64,000 nt of DNA, taken from the NCBI GenBank assembly GCA_036788195.1, contig DAIQNX010000013.1:11132-75131 (forward strand). Direction: 5' to 3'. The notes under the pieces were generated by a model. That model was not told the DNA's origin. It did not search any database and saw nothing but the letters and a program-made list of their open reading frames with translations. The stretch is from CALFXN01 sp937957815. GTDB taxonomy: Bacteria; Synergistota; Synergistia; Synergistales; Aminobacteriaceae. Both the position numbers and the translations under genes were made by a program. Shown in pieces: positions 25,206 through 34,286 of the stretch; position 1 is the first letter of the stretch; each line of letters opens with the position of its first letter.

Positions 25206-27218
25206 TCACGCTCCCTTTCGTTCAAAGGCTTCGACGGGAACGACAAGCGTCACTCTCGTTCCACGTCCTTGTATCGACCGGATGTCCGTATGCCCTCCGA
25301 GGGATTTCAGGCGTTCTTTCAGGCTGAAGAGTCCGAAGGATGTTTCGTTCCATCCGGTGAAGGAGATTTCTCCGGCGTCGAATCCCTTCCCGTGGTCGAT
25401 GACGCTGAGCCGCAGAAAGCGCTTGTCGGAGAAGGAGCTCACGACCTTCGCGCGATCCGTTCCGGCGTGCTTCACGACGTTCATGAGCAACTCGCGGAGC
25501 GCCCTGAAGAGAAACGCCTTCATCTCGTCGACCATCGTGTCGGGAAGACCCCTGTTGTCGTAGGCGACCCTGAGCCCGTATTCGTCGTACAGCTTCTCGG
25601 CGAGCCAGTTGACGGAGGGGCCGAATCCGAGCTTGTACAGGACGGGGGTGCCGAGTTCGAACGTCAGCGCCCTCGTCATGCGGATCGATTCGTCGATGGC
25701 CCCGAGGACGTGCGACAGCTCCTCCAGCGTCCCGGGGTCGGTCGTGTTCTGGGAGAGCAGCACGAGCCGGATTTTCGACAGCGCGAGGTTCTGGCCGATC
25801 GTGTCGTGCAATTCCGACGCGATCTTCCGGCGCTCCTTTTCCTCCGAGTCGGAAAGAGCCGCCGCAAGAGCCTGCAACTGCCGGCGGTATTCGCTTTCCC
25901 TGCGCTCGATGCGCCGCTGGATCGTGACATCGTTCGCGTGCATGATGACGCAGTCCGGAGCGAGATGGAAACAGGAGACCTGGAATTCGGACGTCGTCCC
26001 GCCCGGACTGAGCGTGAGCTCCCTTTCGAGCGTACACCGCCGTTCAATGCAGGTGCGCAGCAGCGAGGAGAGTTCGCCGCCGTCGGCGTACAGGTCCGTC
26101 AGCTTCTTTCCGACGTCTTCCGAAACCCGATTTCCGCTTTTTTTCATCGCGGCGCAGTTGTAATTGACGAGGACGAAGCCGCCGTCTTTCGCCCGCCAGG
26201 TGTACGCGGCGGTCGGGATGCTGTTGTAGTACGTCAGAAAGCTCCTGTCCCGAACGTTCAGTTCCTCGCGGATATTTCTCGAAAAGCGCGCCCTCCAGCC
26301 GAAAAAGATGACCGCCGGAAGCAGGAGAAGGACGATCGTCACGCCGAAGACGCGGCGAACGGACCAGTATGGGGCGTCCCCGACATACCGGCGCCCGTTG
26401 ATGTCGGCGAACAGGTCGCTCCCGCGGAGCGTTCCGATGGCGGCGTTGATCTCGGAGAGCAGGTCTCCATCCGCCGCGGAGAGAGCGAATCCTTCCCTCG
26501 ACTCGAACAGAACCTCGCCGATCATCGAGATCCGGTCGAGGACACCCGAGTCTCCCGCGACGCGGATCAGGGGGGCCTGCGGGCACACGACCGCGTCGAC
26601 GGCACCGGAAAGCAGCGCATCGACGCAATCCGGGACGGATTCAAACGGCTCGATGTCCCGGACGCCGACCCTCTTCAGATAGGGAAGAGCGAAGCTCGAC
26701 CGAACCGCGCCGATCGTCATCTCGTTCATCTTCCGCTGCGAATTGAGCGCCGCATTCCGCTTCAAAACGAAGGTTCTGACCGGAAAGCGTTCGAGTGGTT
26801 CGGAAAAGACGATCCCCTGCCCGGCCAGCGCCGATCTGCTGAGTCCGGAGTTCGGAATGAGATCGACCTCTCCGGCCGACAACGCTCCGAGCATTTCGTC
26901 CCACGCGTCGAAGACCACGTAGCGGATCTCCATGTTCCCGATCCCGCCGAGGGCGTCGATCATCTCGACGGTTGCCCCGCCCGGCACACCGTCGCTCCCG
27001 ACGACGTACTGCGGGGGAAAGTTCCCCGGAACGGCGACGCGGACCACCCGGTTCTTTCCCGCGGGAACCTCCGCCGCCCACACGCCGGACGCTAGGGCGA
27101 ACATGAGAATGAGCACCCGGACAAGCCGCTGCGCCACACGGTCCGGGAACAGTCGCATCACGTTTTTTCGAAGCGTCGCAGAAATTTCGAACATCCCCCG
27201 TGCACTAGAATATTTCAT
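25206..27218 (-). CDS. Hybrid-type sensor kinase with periplasmic family 3 binding domain
   Basis: Membrane histidine kinase of 670 residues. A signal/TM helix (about 30-48) leads to a periplasmic solute-binding family 3 domain (about 55-275: RVAVPGNFPPQYVVG, then GEVDLIPNSGLS), a second TM helix (about 288-308), a PAS-like domain (about 325-435), a HisKA_3 dimerisation domain with acceptor His in IASELHDTIGQN, and a HATPase domain with ELLMNVVKHA and DHGKGFD. The binding domain senses a ligand directly, as in BvgS-like kinases. The start is uncertain because no strong ribosome site precedes any of three possible methionines (27218, 27194, 27158). Confidence 0.9.
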   Translation of the reverse strand: MKYSSARGMFEISATLRKNVMRLFPDRVAQRLVRVLILMFALASGVWAAEVPAGKNRVVRVAVPGNFPPQYVVGSDGVPGGATVEMIDALGGIGNMEIRYVVFDAWDEMLGALSAGEVDLIPNSGLSRSALAGQGIVFSEPLERFPVRTFVLKRNAALNSQRKMNEMTIGAVRSSFALPYLKRVGVRDIEPFESVPDCVDALLSGAVDAVVCPQAPLIRVAGDSGVLDRISMIGEVLFESREGFALSAADGDLLSEINAAIGTLRGSDLFADINGRRYVGDAPYWSVRRVFGVTIVLLLLPAVIFFGWRARFSRNIREELNVRDRSFLTYYNSIPTAAYTWRAKDGGFVLVNYNCAAMKKSGNRVSEDVGKKLTDLYADGGELSSLLRTCIERRCTLERELTLSPGGTTSEFQVSCFHLAPDCVIMHANDVTIQRRIERRESEYRRQLQALAAALSDSEEKERRKIASELHDTIGQNLALSKIRLVLLSQNTTDPGTLEELSHVLGAIDESIRMTRALTFELGTPVLYKLGFGPSVNWLAEKLYDEYGLRVAYDNRGLPDTMVDEMKAFLFRALRELLMNVVKHAGTDRAKVVSSFSDKRFLRLSVIDHGKGFDAGEISFTGWNETSFGLFSLKERLKSLGGHTDIRSIQGRGTRVTLVVPVEAFERKGA

Positions 27219-27309
27219 CCCCGGACGGGGCTCGACGTCTCACGCGCCGCGGCGTCCTCCACGGCCGAGCGACTCGGCGATCGTGAAGGGATGCAGATCA
27301 ATTGACGCT

Positions 27310-27786
27310 CTACGGTTTGGGCGCCTCGTTCCAGATATCCCTGAAGATCTTCCACGAACCGTCCGGCTGCTTTTTGAGAACGAGGACGCAGTATCCTTCG
27401 ACGGACGTCTCCCCGCCGCCCGCTTTCGGGATATCGGTTCTCGCGAATTCCACGTTCATGAAGGCCCATCCGTCGCACACGCGGATATCGCCGGACCTCA
27501 GCTCGAACCTGAAGCGGGTCGTCCTGAAAAGATCGCGGTATCTGTTTCCGATATTCTCTCTGCCGGTTACGGCGGGCATCCCGGGCGGCAGCAGAGTCCC
27601 CTCCGCGTCGAAGACGCGTTCGATAGCGTCGGCGTCTCCCGCATTGAACGCCGCGTTGAAATCGATCCGGACCTTGTCGACGGCGGCCGTCTCGTCCGCA
27701 GCGAACGCGATGGTTCCTCCGAACGTCGCGCACAAAGTTACGAGCGCGAAAACGATGATTCCCGAATACCATGACCGTCCTTTCAT
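27310..27786 (-). CDS. Secreted SnoaL/DUF4440-like protein
   Basis: Exported protein of 158 residues. A signal peptide spans about residues 1-28 (cleavage near AFAADE). The mature part is an NTF2-like cone fold of the DUF4440/SnoaL type: DFNAAFNAGDADAIERVF, LLPPGMPAVTGRENIGNRYR, FARTDIPKAG, then LVLKKQPDGSWKIFRDIWN. Such proteins include small isomerases and binding proteins; no specific role can be read. ATG 27786 follows a G-rich ribosome site. The kinase gene starts about 90 bases downstream of its stop, so cotranscription is possible. Confidence 0.8.
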   Translation of the reverse strand: MKGRSWYSGIIVFALVTLCATFGGTIAFAADETAAVDKVRIDFNAAFNAGDADAIERVFDAEGTLLPPGMPAVTGRENIGNRYRDLFRTTRFRFELRSGDIRVCDGWAFMNVEFARTDIPKAGGGETSVEGYCVLVLKKQPDGSWKIFRDIWNEAPKP

Positions 27787-27844
27787 TCTGCAAGTCCCCC
27801 TTCGATATCGGATGCGTCGCCGCATCCGTTCCATACAGTATAAG

Positions 27845-28750
27845 TCATCCCGCCGTCCCGATCCTCCCCCGGATGAAGGACGCGATGCCCTCAACGGCCT
27901 CGCGTCCCTCGCCGACGACGTTCGCGAGCATCTGGAAGACATGCCACATGCCCTCCCACACTCCGAATGTCACGGGAACTCCCCGGTCGGCGGCGCGCCG
28001 CGCGAGAAGCCCGATTTCGCCGAGAAGCACCTCGTCGCCACCCGCCTGGATCAGGAGCGGCGGCAGGCCCGAGAGATCGCGGTCGACCGGCGAGACGAAT
28101 CCCTCCGGGATCGCGGGGCGGAAGAACGCTTCGACGCACATCCGGTTGCCATCGAGGCTGACGAACGGATCGCGGCCCGCGTTCGTCCGGTACGTTTCGG
28201 AATCCATCCGCGTGTAGTCCACGAACGGCGAGAGAAGGAAGGCCCCGGCGGGAAGTTCCTCCCCGGCGTCGCGCAGTGCGAGGAGCGCCATGAGCGCAAG
28301 GCCGGCGCCCGCGGAGTCGCCCCCGAAGACGACGTTTCGGCTTCCGTAGCCGTCCGCCCTGAGGCGGCGCCACACGGCGAGCGTATCGTCGAGTGCCGCC
28401 GGATACGGATGCTCCGGCGCGAGCGCGTAGTCGAACGTCAGGACCGGGACGCCGCCCGACCGCGCGATGTGCGCGGCGAGCTTCCGGTGCGTCTCGACCG
28501 ATCCGGCGAAGAAGCCGCCTCCATGGACGTAGAGCACGAGCCCATCGCTCGCGGCGGCCGCGGGGCGGACGATCTCGGCGCGGATTCCGCCGAGCGCGAA
28601 CGGCTGCGCCGTCACGCCGGAAAGCGGCGTTCCCGAAGACAGCAGGACGCGTTCCTCTTCCCTCACCCGGGCGACCGTCTTTCCGGCAAAGCCGTGCCGC
28701 GAGAGAACCCTCCTGATCGGCGCAAGTCTTTCCTCCGGCGTTCGCGTCAT
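27845..28750 (-). CDS. Alpha/beta hydrolase, hormone-sensitive-lipase family
   Basis: Cytosolic esterase of 301 residues. HGGGF (oxyanion hole) lies near residue 75, the nucleophile Ser is in GDSAGAG, followed by the acid in the AGGDEVLLGE segment and His in MWHVFQM. This order is typical of the HSL/acetyl-esterase group acting on short-chain acyl esters. It has no signal peptide. It lies 17 bases from the MgtC-family gene upstream and probably shares its transcript. Confidence 0.9.
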   Translation of the reverse strand: MTRTPEERLAPIRRVLSRHGFAGKTVARVREEERVLLSSGTPLSGVTAQPFALGGIRAEIVRPAAAASDGLVLYVHGGGFFAGSVETHRKLAAHIARSGGVPVLTFDYALAPEHPYPAALDDTLAVWRRLRADGYGSRNVVFGGDSAGAGLALMALLALRDAGEELPAGAFLLSPFVDYTRMDSETYRTNAGRDPFVSLDGNRMCVEAFFRPAIPEGFVSPVDRDLSGLPPLLIQAGGDEVLLGEIGLLARRAADRGVPVTFGVWEGMWHVFQMLANVVGEGREAVEGIASFIRGRIGTAG

Positions 28751-28767
28751 TCGCTTCCTCCTCCCCT

Positions 28768-29481
28768 TCAGAACTTCTCGTCCATTTTGATCTTGTATAT
28801 ATTGGAAAGCAGCCTCAGGTCCTCGTAGAATTTCGAAATGTCGATCGACGACGGAAATGTGACGAGAAGATCCACCTGAACGCGGTTTTTGAGGATCTCC
28901 TGGATGACATTGATCGTCTGGACCCTGATGCCGAAGTGTTTCGTGACGCCGAGAATCTCCTGCGCGTCGATTGAGGAGCTTTCGAAGTACAGGCTGATCG
29001 TCTTGATCTGCTGCGACGGAAAGAAGCGGCGTTCCAGCCGTTCGAAGAGAATCAGCGCGACGAGCATGAACGCGATCGTGACGGCCGCGGGCGCGATCAG
29101 TCCGGCCCCGATGGCCAGACCGATGGCCGCCGTGACCCAGATCGAAGCGGCCGTCGTGAGTCCTTTGACGCTGCTTCCTATCTTGAGGACCGCGCACGCG
29201 CCGAGGAAGCCGATTCCTGAGACGACCTGCGCGGCGATGCGCGACGGATCGAGGGAGACGTGTTCTTTCGAAAGAATATCGGTGAAACCGAATTCCGAGA
29301 CAAGCATGATCAGTGTCGCACCAACACAAACAAGCATGTGTGTGCGCAATCCCGCAGGCTGATGGCTGTGCTCTCGTTCGAGCCCGATCAGGCCTCCCGC
29401 GAGAAAGCTCAGCGACAGTCGGAGAAGGGCCGTCGCGAACACGATATTCCCGCAGGAAAAAAGGGTGCGGAGGAACGTCAC
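28768..29481 (-). CDS. MgtC/SapB-family membrane protein
   Basis: Membrane protein of 237 residues. The first 140 residues contain four or five hydrophobic helices with the MgtC signature: LIGLEREHSHQPAGLRTHMLVCVGA, then QVVSGIGFLGACAVLK and GLTTAASIWVTAAIGLAIGAG. A soluble C-terminal domain (about 155-237) resembles the ACT-like tail of MgtC. Members affect Mg2+/phosphate homeostasis and inhibit ATP synthase in pathogens; no function can be assigned here. GTG start; no ATG is available before the first helix. Confidence 0.88.
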   Translation of the reverse strand: MTFLRTLFSCGNIVFATALLRLSLSFLAGGLIGLEREHSHQPAGLRTHMLVCVGATLIMLVSEFGFTDILSKEHVSLDPSRIAAQVVSGIGFLGACAVLKIGSSVKGLTTAASIWVTAAIGLAIGAGLIAPAAVTIAFMLVALILFERLERRFFPSQQIKTISLYFESSSIDAQEILGVTKHFGIRVQTINVIQEILKNRVQVDLLVTFPSSIDISKFYEDLRLLSNIYKIKMDEKF

Positions 29482-29815
29482 GTCGAATCACCGCCTTCGC
29501 GGCTCCGGAAGGCCGCTTTTTTTCGGTACAGTGTACCGCTTCCATCGCCCGTTCGCGAACGCGAATCTCACAATATCAGGATATATCAAATGTTTATCCC
29601 ACTTTTTGATCTTCACCGAGCGTTGTACCTCCTCTCGGATTTCCGGAAGCGACTTCCGGGGTGCGTATCGGGAAAGTTTCTTGCATTTTCCGCCGTTTGT
29701 GGCATTCTTATTCATTGCAGAACACGGAATCTCACGCCCCATGCGGCGGAAGGCTGGTGGTTGCGTCTCCCCTTCGGGGAGGCATCTCTTGTTTTTCGGG
29801 AAGGAACGGTCGACG
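29482..29815. other. Divergent intergenic region before the polar amino-acid ABC operon
   Basis: About 330 bases, noticeably A/T-richer than the genes, between divergent starts. It holds the promoter at 29681-29708 and a hairpin at about 29765-29783 (CTCCCC-TTCG-GGGGAG, a UUCG-type tetraloop) followed by ATCTCTTGTTTTT. That hairpin could act as a leader attenuator, but I see no known riboswitch consensus. Confidence 0.45.
29681..29708 (+). promoter_or_regulatory. Promoter of the polar amino-acid ABC operon
   Basis: TTGCAT (29681-29686) and CATTCT (29703-29708) are 16 bases apart. The stretch GCCGTTTGTGGCATTCTTAT is nearly identical to the thi promoter around 4918-4938 (GCCATTTGTGACTATTCTTAT), which supports it as a genuine promoter. 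Confidence 0.55.
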
Positions 29816-30595
29816 ATGGCAGGAAATCCCCTCATCCGCGTCACTGATCTCTGCAAGAGTTTCGAAAACGGCGAAGTCCTCAACAACATCTCCATCGACA
29901 TCCGCGAGGGAGACCTCGTCTCCATCATCGGCCCGTCGGGCTGCGGAAAATCCACGTTTTTGCGGTGCCTCAACTGCCTGGAGTACATCACCTCCGGAAC
30001 GATCACGATCGCGGGCGTCACGGTCCGCAGGTCGCCTGGCGTCACGCGGCTCGACGGCGCGTTTCTCGACGCGTGCCACGAAATCCGCAGAGAGGTCGGA
30101 ATGGTCTTCCAGTCGTTCAACCTCTTTCCGCACAGGACCGTTCTCGAAAACGTGATGCTCGCGCCCATGGTCGTCAAGAAGGAATCCCGCGACTCGGCCG
30201 AGACCACGGCAATGCGCCTCCTCGCGAAGGTCGGCCTGCGCGATTTCGCGGACCGCTATCCCGCGACGCTCTCGGGTGGCCAGACGCAGCGCGCGGCCAT
30301 CGCCCGCGCCCTCGCGATGAACCCGAAGGTCATGCTCTACGACGAGCCGACGAGCGCGCTCGACCCCGAGCTCGCGGGAGAGGTTCTCCAGGTCATGAAG
30401 GACCTCGACGCCGAGGGGATGACCCAGATCATCGTCACGCACCAGATGCGCTTCGCGAGAAACGCGTCGGACTACATCATTTTCATGGACGGAGGGGAGA
30501 TCGTTGAAAAGGATGACGGCGATGTCCTGTTCACGGCGCCGAAGAACGAGCGCACGCGCGCGTTTCTCCGGCACTTCTCCGAGGAGTACCTCTGA
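29816..30595 (+). CDS. Polar amino-acid ABC transporter ATPase (GlnQ-like)
   Basis: Cytosolic ATPase of 259 residues. Walker A GPSGCGKST, Q-loop VFQSFNLFPH, signature LSGGQTQRAAIARALAM, Walker B MLYDEPTSALDPE and switch His in VTHQM are all intact. The sequence around the Q-loop and the EPTSALDPE motif place it with the His/Glu/Gln/Arg uptake family. ATG 29816 follows AAGGAA; the frame opens further upstream without a ribosome site. Its stop overlaps the next start by one base, so the ATPase and the binding-protein/permease fusion form a two-gene system. Confidence 0.94.
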   Translation: MAGNPLIRVTDLCKSFENGEVLNNISIDIREGDLVSIIGPSGCGKSTFLRCLNCLEYITSGTITIAGVTVRRSPGVTRLDGAFLDACHEIRREVGMVFQSFNLFPHRTVLENVMLAPMVVKKESRDSAETTAMRLLAKVGLRDFADRYPATLSGGQTQRAAIARALAMNPKVMLYDEPTSALDPELAGEVLQVMKDLDAEGMTQIIVTHQMRFARNASDYIIFMDGGEIVEKDDGDVLFTAPKNERTRAFLRHFSEEYL

Positions 30596-32262
30596 TGACT
30601 GACCGAAGCCTTCGCCGCATCGCGGCGGCGTTTCTGTCCTGTCTCCTGGCGCTGACCTGCCCGGCGGCGACGCTTGCGCACGGGATGACGGGCGGCGGGA
30701 AATCGCCGGTTTCTTCCGATGCGGTCGTCGTTTCGGCCGAACCGGAGGACGAAATGGCCGGCGTGGAGCGCGTCGCTCCGGACGCCGCGATCCTCCGCTG
30801 GGGCGGCGACACGGAGGGCGGCGCACCCTACATGTTCTGGGATCCGAAAGACCAGAACCGCCTGATCGGGTACGAGGTCGAGATCATGGAAGCCATAGCG
30901 GCATACCTCGGCCGCAGGCCCGTGTTCGTCCAGAACGGCTGGGACAACCTCATCCCGGGGCTGAACCGCGGCCTCTACGACGTCGCGATCGACGGTCTCG
31001 AAATCACGCCCGAACACGCCGAGGCCGTGAACTTCTCGATCCCCTACTACCGGACCTTCATGCAGCTCGCCGTCCGCAAGGGGACGAAGGACATCGAGAC
31101 GCTCGAGGACTGCCGCGAGCATGTCGCCGGCACGCTCAAGCAGTCGCTCGCGTACTACACGCTCGAAGAGGCCGGCGTGAAAGACATCCGCACCTACGAG
31201 GACGAGATCAACGCCTATACCGATCTCGAGAACGGACGCCTCGACGTCGCGCTCTTCGACGACCCGATCGCGATGTACTACGCCGGGTTCAACCCGAATA
31301 TCGAATTCGTCGGACGTCCGATCGGACGGATGGAATACGGCGTCGCGGTGCGCAAGGGAGACGACGAACTCCTCGCGAAAGTCAACGGGGCGATCATCCA
31401 TCTTCGCGACTCCGGCAGGCTCCGCGAGATCTACGACCGCTGGAACCTCTGGAGTCCCGTCATGGCGGAGATGTTCCGCGACCACTCTCCGCAGAAAGCG
31501 GACGCCGTGATGTTCCGCAAGTGGACCGAGCACCAGAGGCCCGTTCCGACGTGGGAAAAGATCCTCGAGCGCTACGTCGGTTTCCTACCCGTCTTCGGGA
31601 AGGCGGCGCTCGTGACGATGGAAGTCTCCGTCGTCGCGATGGCGCTCGCGATAACGCTCGGACTCTTTCTCGCGATGGTGCGGATCTTCGCCCCGAAGCC
31701 CCTGTCGTGGCTCGCGGTCGCGTACATCGAGCTGATCCGCGGAACGCCGGTCCTGATTCAGCTCTTCTTCATCTTCTACGGACTGCCGAACATCGGCGTC
31801 CGCCTGAGTCCGTTCGTCGCCGGGGTTCTGGGTCTCGGGCTCAACTACGCGGCCTACGAGGCGGAGAACTACAGGGCCGGATTGCTCGCGATCCCGAGGC
31901 ATCAGATGGAGGGCGCGATGGCGCTGAGCATGACGCGCCGGCAGGCGCTGCGGCACGTCGTCCTGCCGCAGGCGGTCCGCGTCGCGCTCCCGCCCGTGAC
32001 GAACGACTTCATCTCGCTGCTCAAGGACTCGTCGCTCGTCTCGGTCATCACGATGGTGGACCTCACGAAGGCCTACGGCCAGATCGCAACGACGTACTAC
32101 GACTACTTCGGCACGGGGCTCATGGTCGCGGCGATCTACTTCCTCCTCGGGTTTCCGTTCGTCCGTCTCGCGCGATGGGCCGAAAGGCGGATGGCCGTAG
32201 CGATCCACGGGCGCGTCGGCAGCGCAGACATGCCGCACAGTCGCAAGCCGGCGAGCTACTGA
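30595..32262 (+). CDS. Fused amino-acid binding protein and ABC permease
   Basis: A 555-residue fusion that supplies receptor and channel in one chain. A signal peptide covers about residues 1-28. A solute-binding family 3 domain follows (about 65-300: MFWDPKDQNRLIGYEVEIME, GLYDVAIDGLEITPEHAEAV). Then a membrane permease domain (about 325-530) with five hydrophobic segments, VTMEVSVVAMALAITLGLFLA, the coupling motif EAENYRAGLLAIPRHQMEGA, and IELIRGTPVLIQLFF. The receptor is thereby tethered at the channel mouth. A strong terminator follows directly. Such fusions are known in Gram-positive bacteria and some other phyla. Confidence 0.93.
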   Translation: MTDRSLRRIAAAFLSCLLALTCPAATLAHGMTGGGKSPVSSDAVVVSAEPEDEMAGVERVAPDAAILRWGGDTEGGAPYMFWDPKDQNRLIGYEVEIMEAIAAYLGRRPVFVQNGWDNLIPGLNRGLYDVAIDGLEITPEHAEAVNFSIPYYRTFMQLAVRKGTKDIETLEDCREHVAGTLKQSLAYYTLEEAGVKDIRTYEDEINAYTDLENGRLDVALFDDPIAMYYAGFNPNIEFVGRPIGRMEYGVAVRKGDDELLAKVNGAIIHLRDSGRLREIYDRWNLWSPVMAEMFRDHSPQKADAVMFRKWTEHQRPVPTWEKILERYVGFLPVFGKAALVTMEVSVVAMALAITLGLFLAMVRIFAPKPLSWLAVAYIELIRGTPVLIQLFFIFYGLPNIGVRLSPFVAGVLGLGLNYAAYEAENYRAGLLAIPRHQMEGAMALSMTRRQALRHVVLPQAVRVALPPVTNDFISLLKDSSLVSVITMVDLTKAYGQIATTYYDYFGTGLMVAAIYFLLGFPFVRLARWAERRMAVAIHGRVGSADMPHSRKPASY

Positions 32263-32264
32263 CG

Positions 32265-32297
32265 GAAAAAAGGCCCCCGAATCGGGGGCCTTTTTTA
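32265..32297. terminator. Bidirectional terminator between ABC operon and mnmG
   Basis: GGCCCCC (32272-32278) pairs with GGGGGCC (32284-32290), flanked by six A on the left and seven T on the right. It serves two converging units: the ABC genes rightward and mnmG leftward. Confidence 0.95.
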
Positions 32298-32301
32298 TTC
32301 T

Positions 32302-34206
32302 TCACTTCCGGGATTCGTTCGTTTCAGGGTTCTTCCCGTGCGTTTCCCGCCGCCGCGTCTCGAGGACGATCGACAGCAGCTGGATGTCCGCGGGCGTGAC
32401 GCCCGAGATCCTTCCGGCCTGCCCGAGCGTCATCGGACGCACTCGCTCGAGCTTCTGGCGGCTCTCGGCGAGAAGACCGGGGACGGACGCATAGTCGAAG
32501 TCGTCCGGAATCTTCGCGTGGTCCATCCGCGAGAGCTGCGCGGCCGCGCGCTCCTGCCGCCCGATGTAGCCCGCGTACTTGATCTCCGTCTCGACGCAGC
32601 GGATGTCCTCTCCGTCGAGCGGCGATTCGGGCGGAATAAAGGCCGCGACGAGCGCGTACGTCACCTCGGGGCGCTTCAGGAGTTCGGCGGCCGTGACCGA
32701 CTCGGCGACCGGAGCGGTTCCGGCCTCCCGAAGCCGCTCGTTGAGCGCGTCCGATGCCGCCAGCTTCACGCTCCGCAATCTCTCCGCCTCCCGGTCGCGC
32801 CGTTCCCACCGCCGCAGGAGCGCGTTCCAGCGGTCGTCGCCGATCAGGCCGAGCCTGCGTCCTATGGGCGCGAGGCGCCGGTCGGCGTTGTCGTGCCGCA
32901 GCAGGAGCCGGTGTTCGCATCGGCTCGTGAGCATCCGGTAGGGCTCGTTCGTCCCCTTCGTGACGAGGTCGTCGATGAGAACGCCGGTATAAGCCTCGTC
33001 GCGCCGCAGGACGAGCGGTTCCTCGCCGCGTACAGAAAGCGCCGCGTTGATCCCGCCCATGAGTCCCTGGGCCCCGGCCTCCTCGTACCCTGACGTTCCG
33101 TTGATCTGCCCGGCGCAGAAGAGCCCCTTCACGGCTTTCGTCTCGAGCGACGCGAGGAGCTGCGTCGGAGGGACGTAGTCGTACTCGATGGCGTACCCGG
33201 CACGCGTGATGTGCGCGCGCTCGCATCCGGGGAGCGTGTGGACCATCTCGACCTGGACGTCGTACGGGAGGCTCGTCGAGAAGTTCTGGACGTAGACCTC
33301 CCGGTTGCGCCTCGAGACGGGTTCGAGGAATATCGGGTGGCTCCCCTTTTCGGGAAACCGGATGACCTTGTCCTCGATCGACGGGCAGTAGCGCGGCCCG
33401 AGTCCCTCCATTTTCCCCTTGTAGAGCGGCGAGCGCTCGAGGTTCGCGCGGATGACGTCGTGCGTCCCGGGAGTGCTCCGTGTCAGGAGACACGCGTATC
33501 CGTCGTAGACGCGCCCCTCGCCCCAGAGGTCGAAGCAGAGCGGTTCGGGGTCGCTCCGCTGTTCGACGAGCGACGACGAATCGATCGTGTCGAGGTGAAG
33601 CCGCGGCGTCGTGTCCGTCCGGATGCGCTCGAGTCTGACGCCCGCATCTTCGAGCGAGTTCGAGAGTTCCGTCGACGAGTTCTGGCCCATCGGCCCCGAG
33701 CGGAAGGAGGTGAATCCGACGTGGACGAGGCTCCTGAGGTACGTTCCCGTCGTGACGACGATCGCCTTCGCCTCGTACGCGAGTCCGTAGAGCGTCCGGA
33801 CCCCTCTGACCCTCCCCTCTTCGACGACGATGTCGGTGACGGTATCCTGATGGACGTCGAGGTTCGGCGTCGTCTGCAACACCTTCACGTAGTGGTCTCG
33901 GTAGTCGTGGAGATCGCACTGTGCCCGGAGCGCCCGGACCGCCGGGCCCTTCGACGTGTTGAGCCAGCGGACGAGCATCGTCGACGCGTCCGCCGCGCGC
34001 GCCTGTTCGCCGCCGAGCGCGCTTCCCTCCCGGACGAGGTGCCCCTTCGCGGGGCCCCCGATCGACGGGTTGCACGGCATCAGCGCCGTGTTGTCGAGAT
34101 ACAGGTTGAGCATGAGGGTCCGAACCCCCATGCGGGCGGACGCGAGGGCGGCCTCGCATCCCGCGTGCCCCGCGCCGATCACGATGACGTCGTATGTCGT
34201 TCCCAT
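32302..34206 (-). CDS. mnmG: tRNA U34 carboxymethylaminomethyl synthase subunit MnmG
   Basis: FAD-dependent subunit that, with MnmE, modifies the wobble uridine of several tRNAs. 634 residues is normal. Features: Rossmann FAD motif VIGAGHAGCEAALASARMG, MPCNPSIGGPAKGHLVREGSALGG, the DGYACLLTR-containing insertion, and the FAD-closing LFCAGQINGTSGYEEAGAQGL; the helical tRNA/MnmE-binding C-terminus keeps TLGQAGRISGVTPADIQLL. ATG 34206 follows GGAAGAGGA. It continues the dnaA-dnaN-recF series, a common neighbourhood near bacterial origins. Confidence 0.97.
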   Translation of the reverse strand: MGTTYDVIVIGAGHAGCEAALASARMGVRTLMLNLYLDNTALMPCNPSIGGPAKGHLVREGSALGGEQARAADASTMLVRWLNTSKGPAVRALRAQCDLHDYRDHYVKVLQTTPNLDVHQDTVTDIVVEEGRVRGVRTLYGLAYEAKAIVVTTGTYLRSLVHVGFTSFRSGPMGQNSSTELSNSLEDAGVRLERIRTDTTPRLHLDTIDSSSLVEQRSDPEPLCFDLWGEGRVYDGYACLLTRSTPGTHDVIRANLERSPLYKGKMEGLGPRYCPSIEDKVIRFPEKGSHPIFLEPVSRRNREVYVQNFSTSLPYDVQVEMVHTLPGCERAHITRAGYAIEYDYVPPTQLLASLETKAVKGLFCAGQINGTSGYEEAGAQGLMGGINAALSVRGEEPLVLRRDEAYTGVLIDDLVTKGTNEPYRMLTSRCEHRLLLRHDNADRRLAPIGRRLGLIGDDRWNALLRRWERRDREAERLRSVKLAASDALNERLREAGTAPVAESVTAAELLKRPEVTYALVAAFIPPESPLDGEDIRCVETEIKYAGYIGRQERAAAQLSRMDHAKIPDDFDYASVPGLLAESRQKLERVRPMTLGQAGRISGVTPADIQLLSIVLETRRRETHGKNPETNESRK

Positions 34207-34286
34207 TGATGTCCTCTTCCTTCCACTTTCCGGATGAATTCCCGAAATAGTATCCCCGCCGGGGCAACGCGTTTTTCCTCAGGAAC

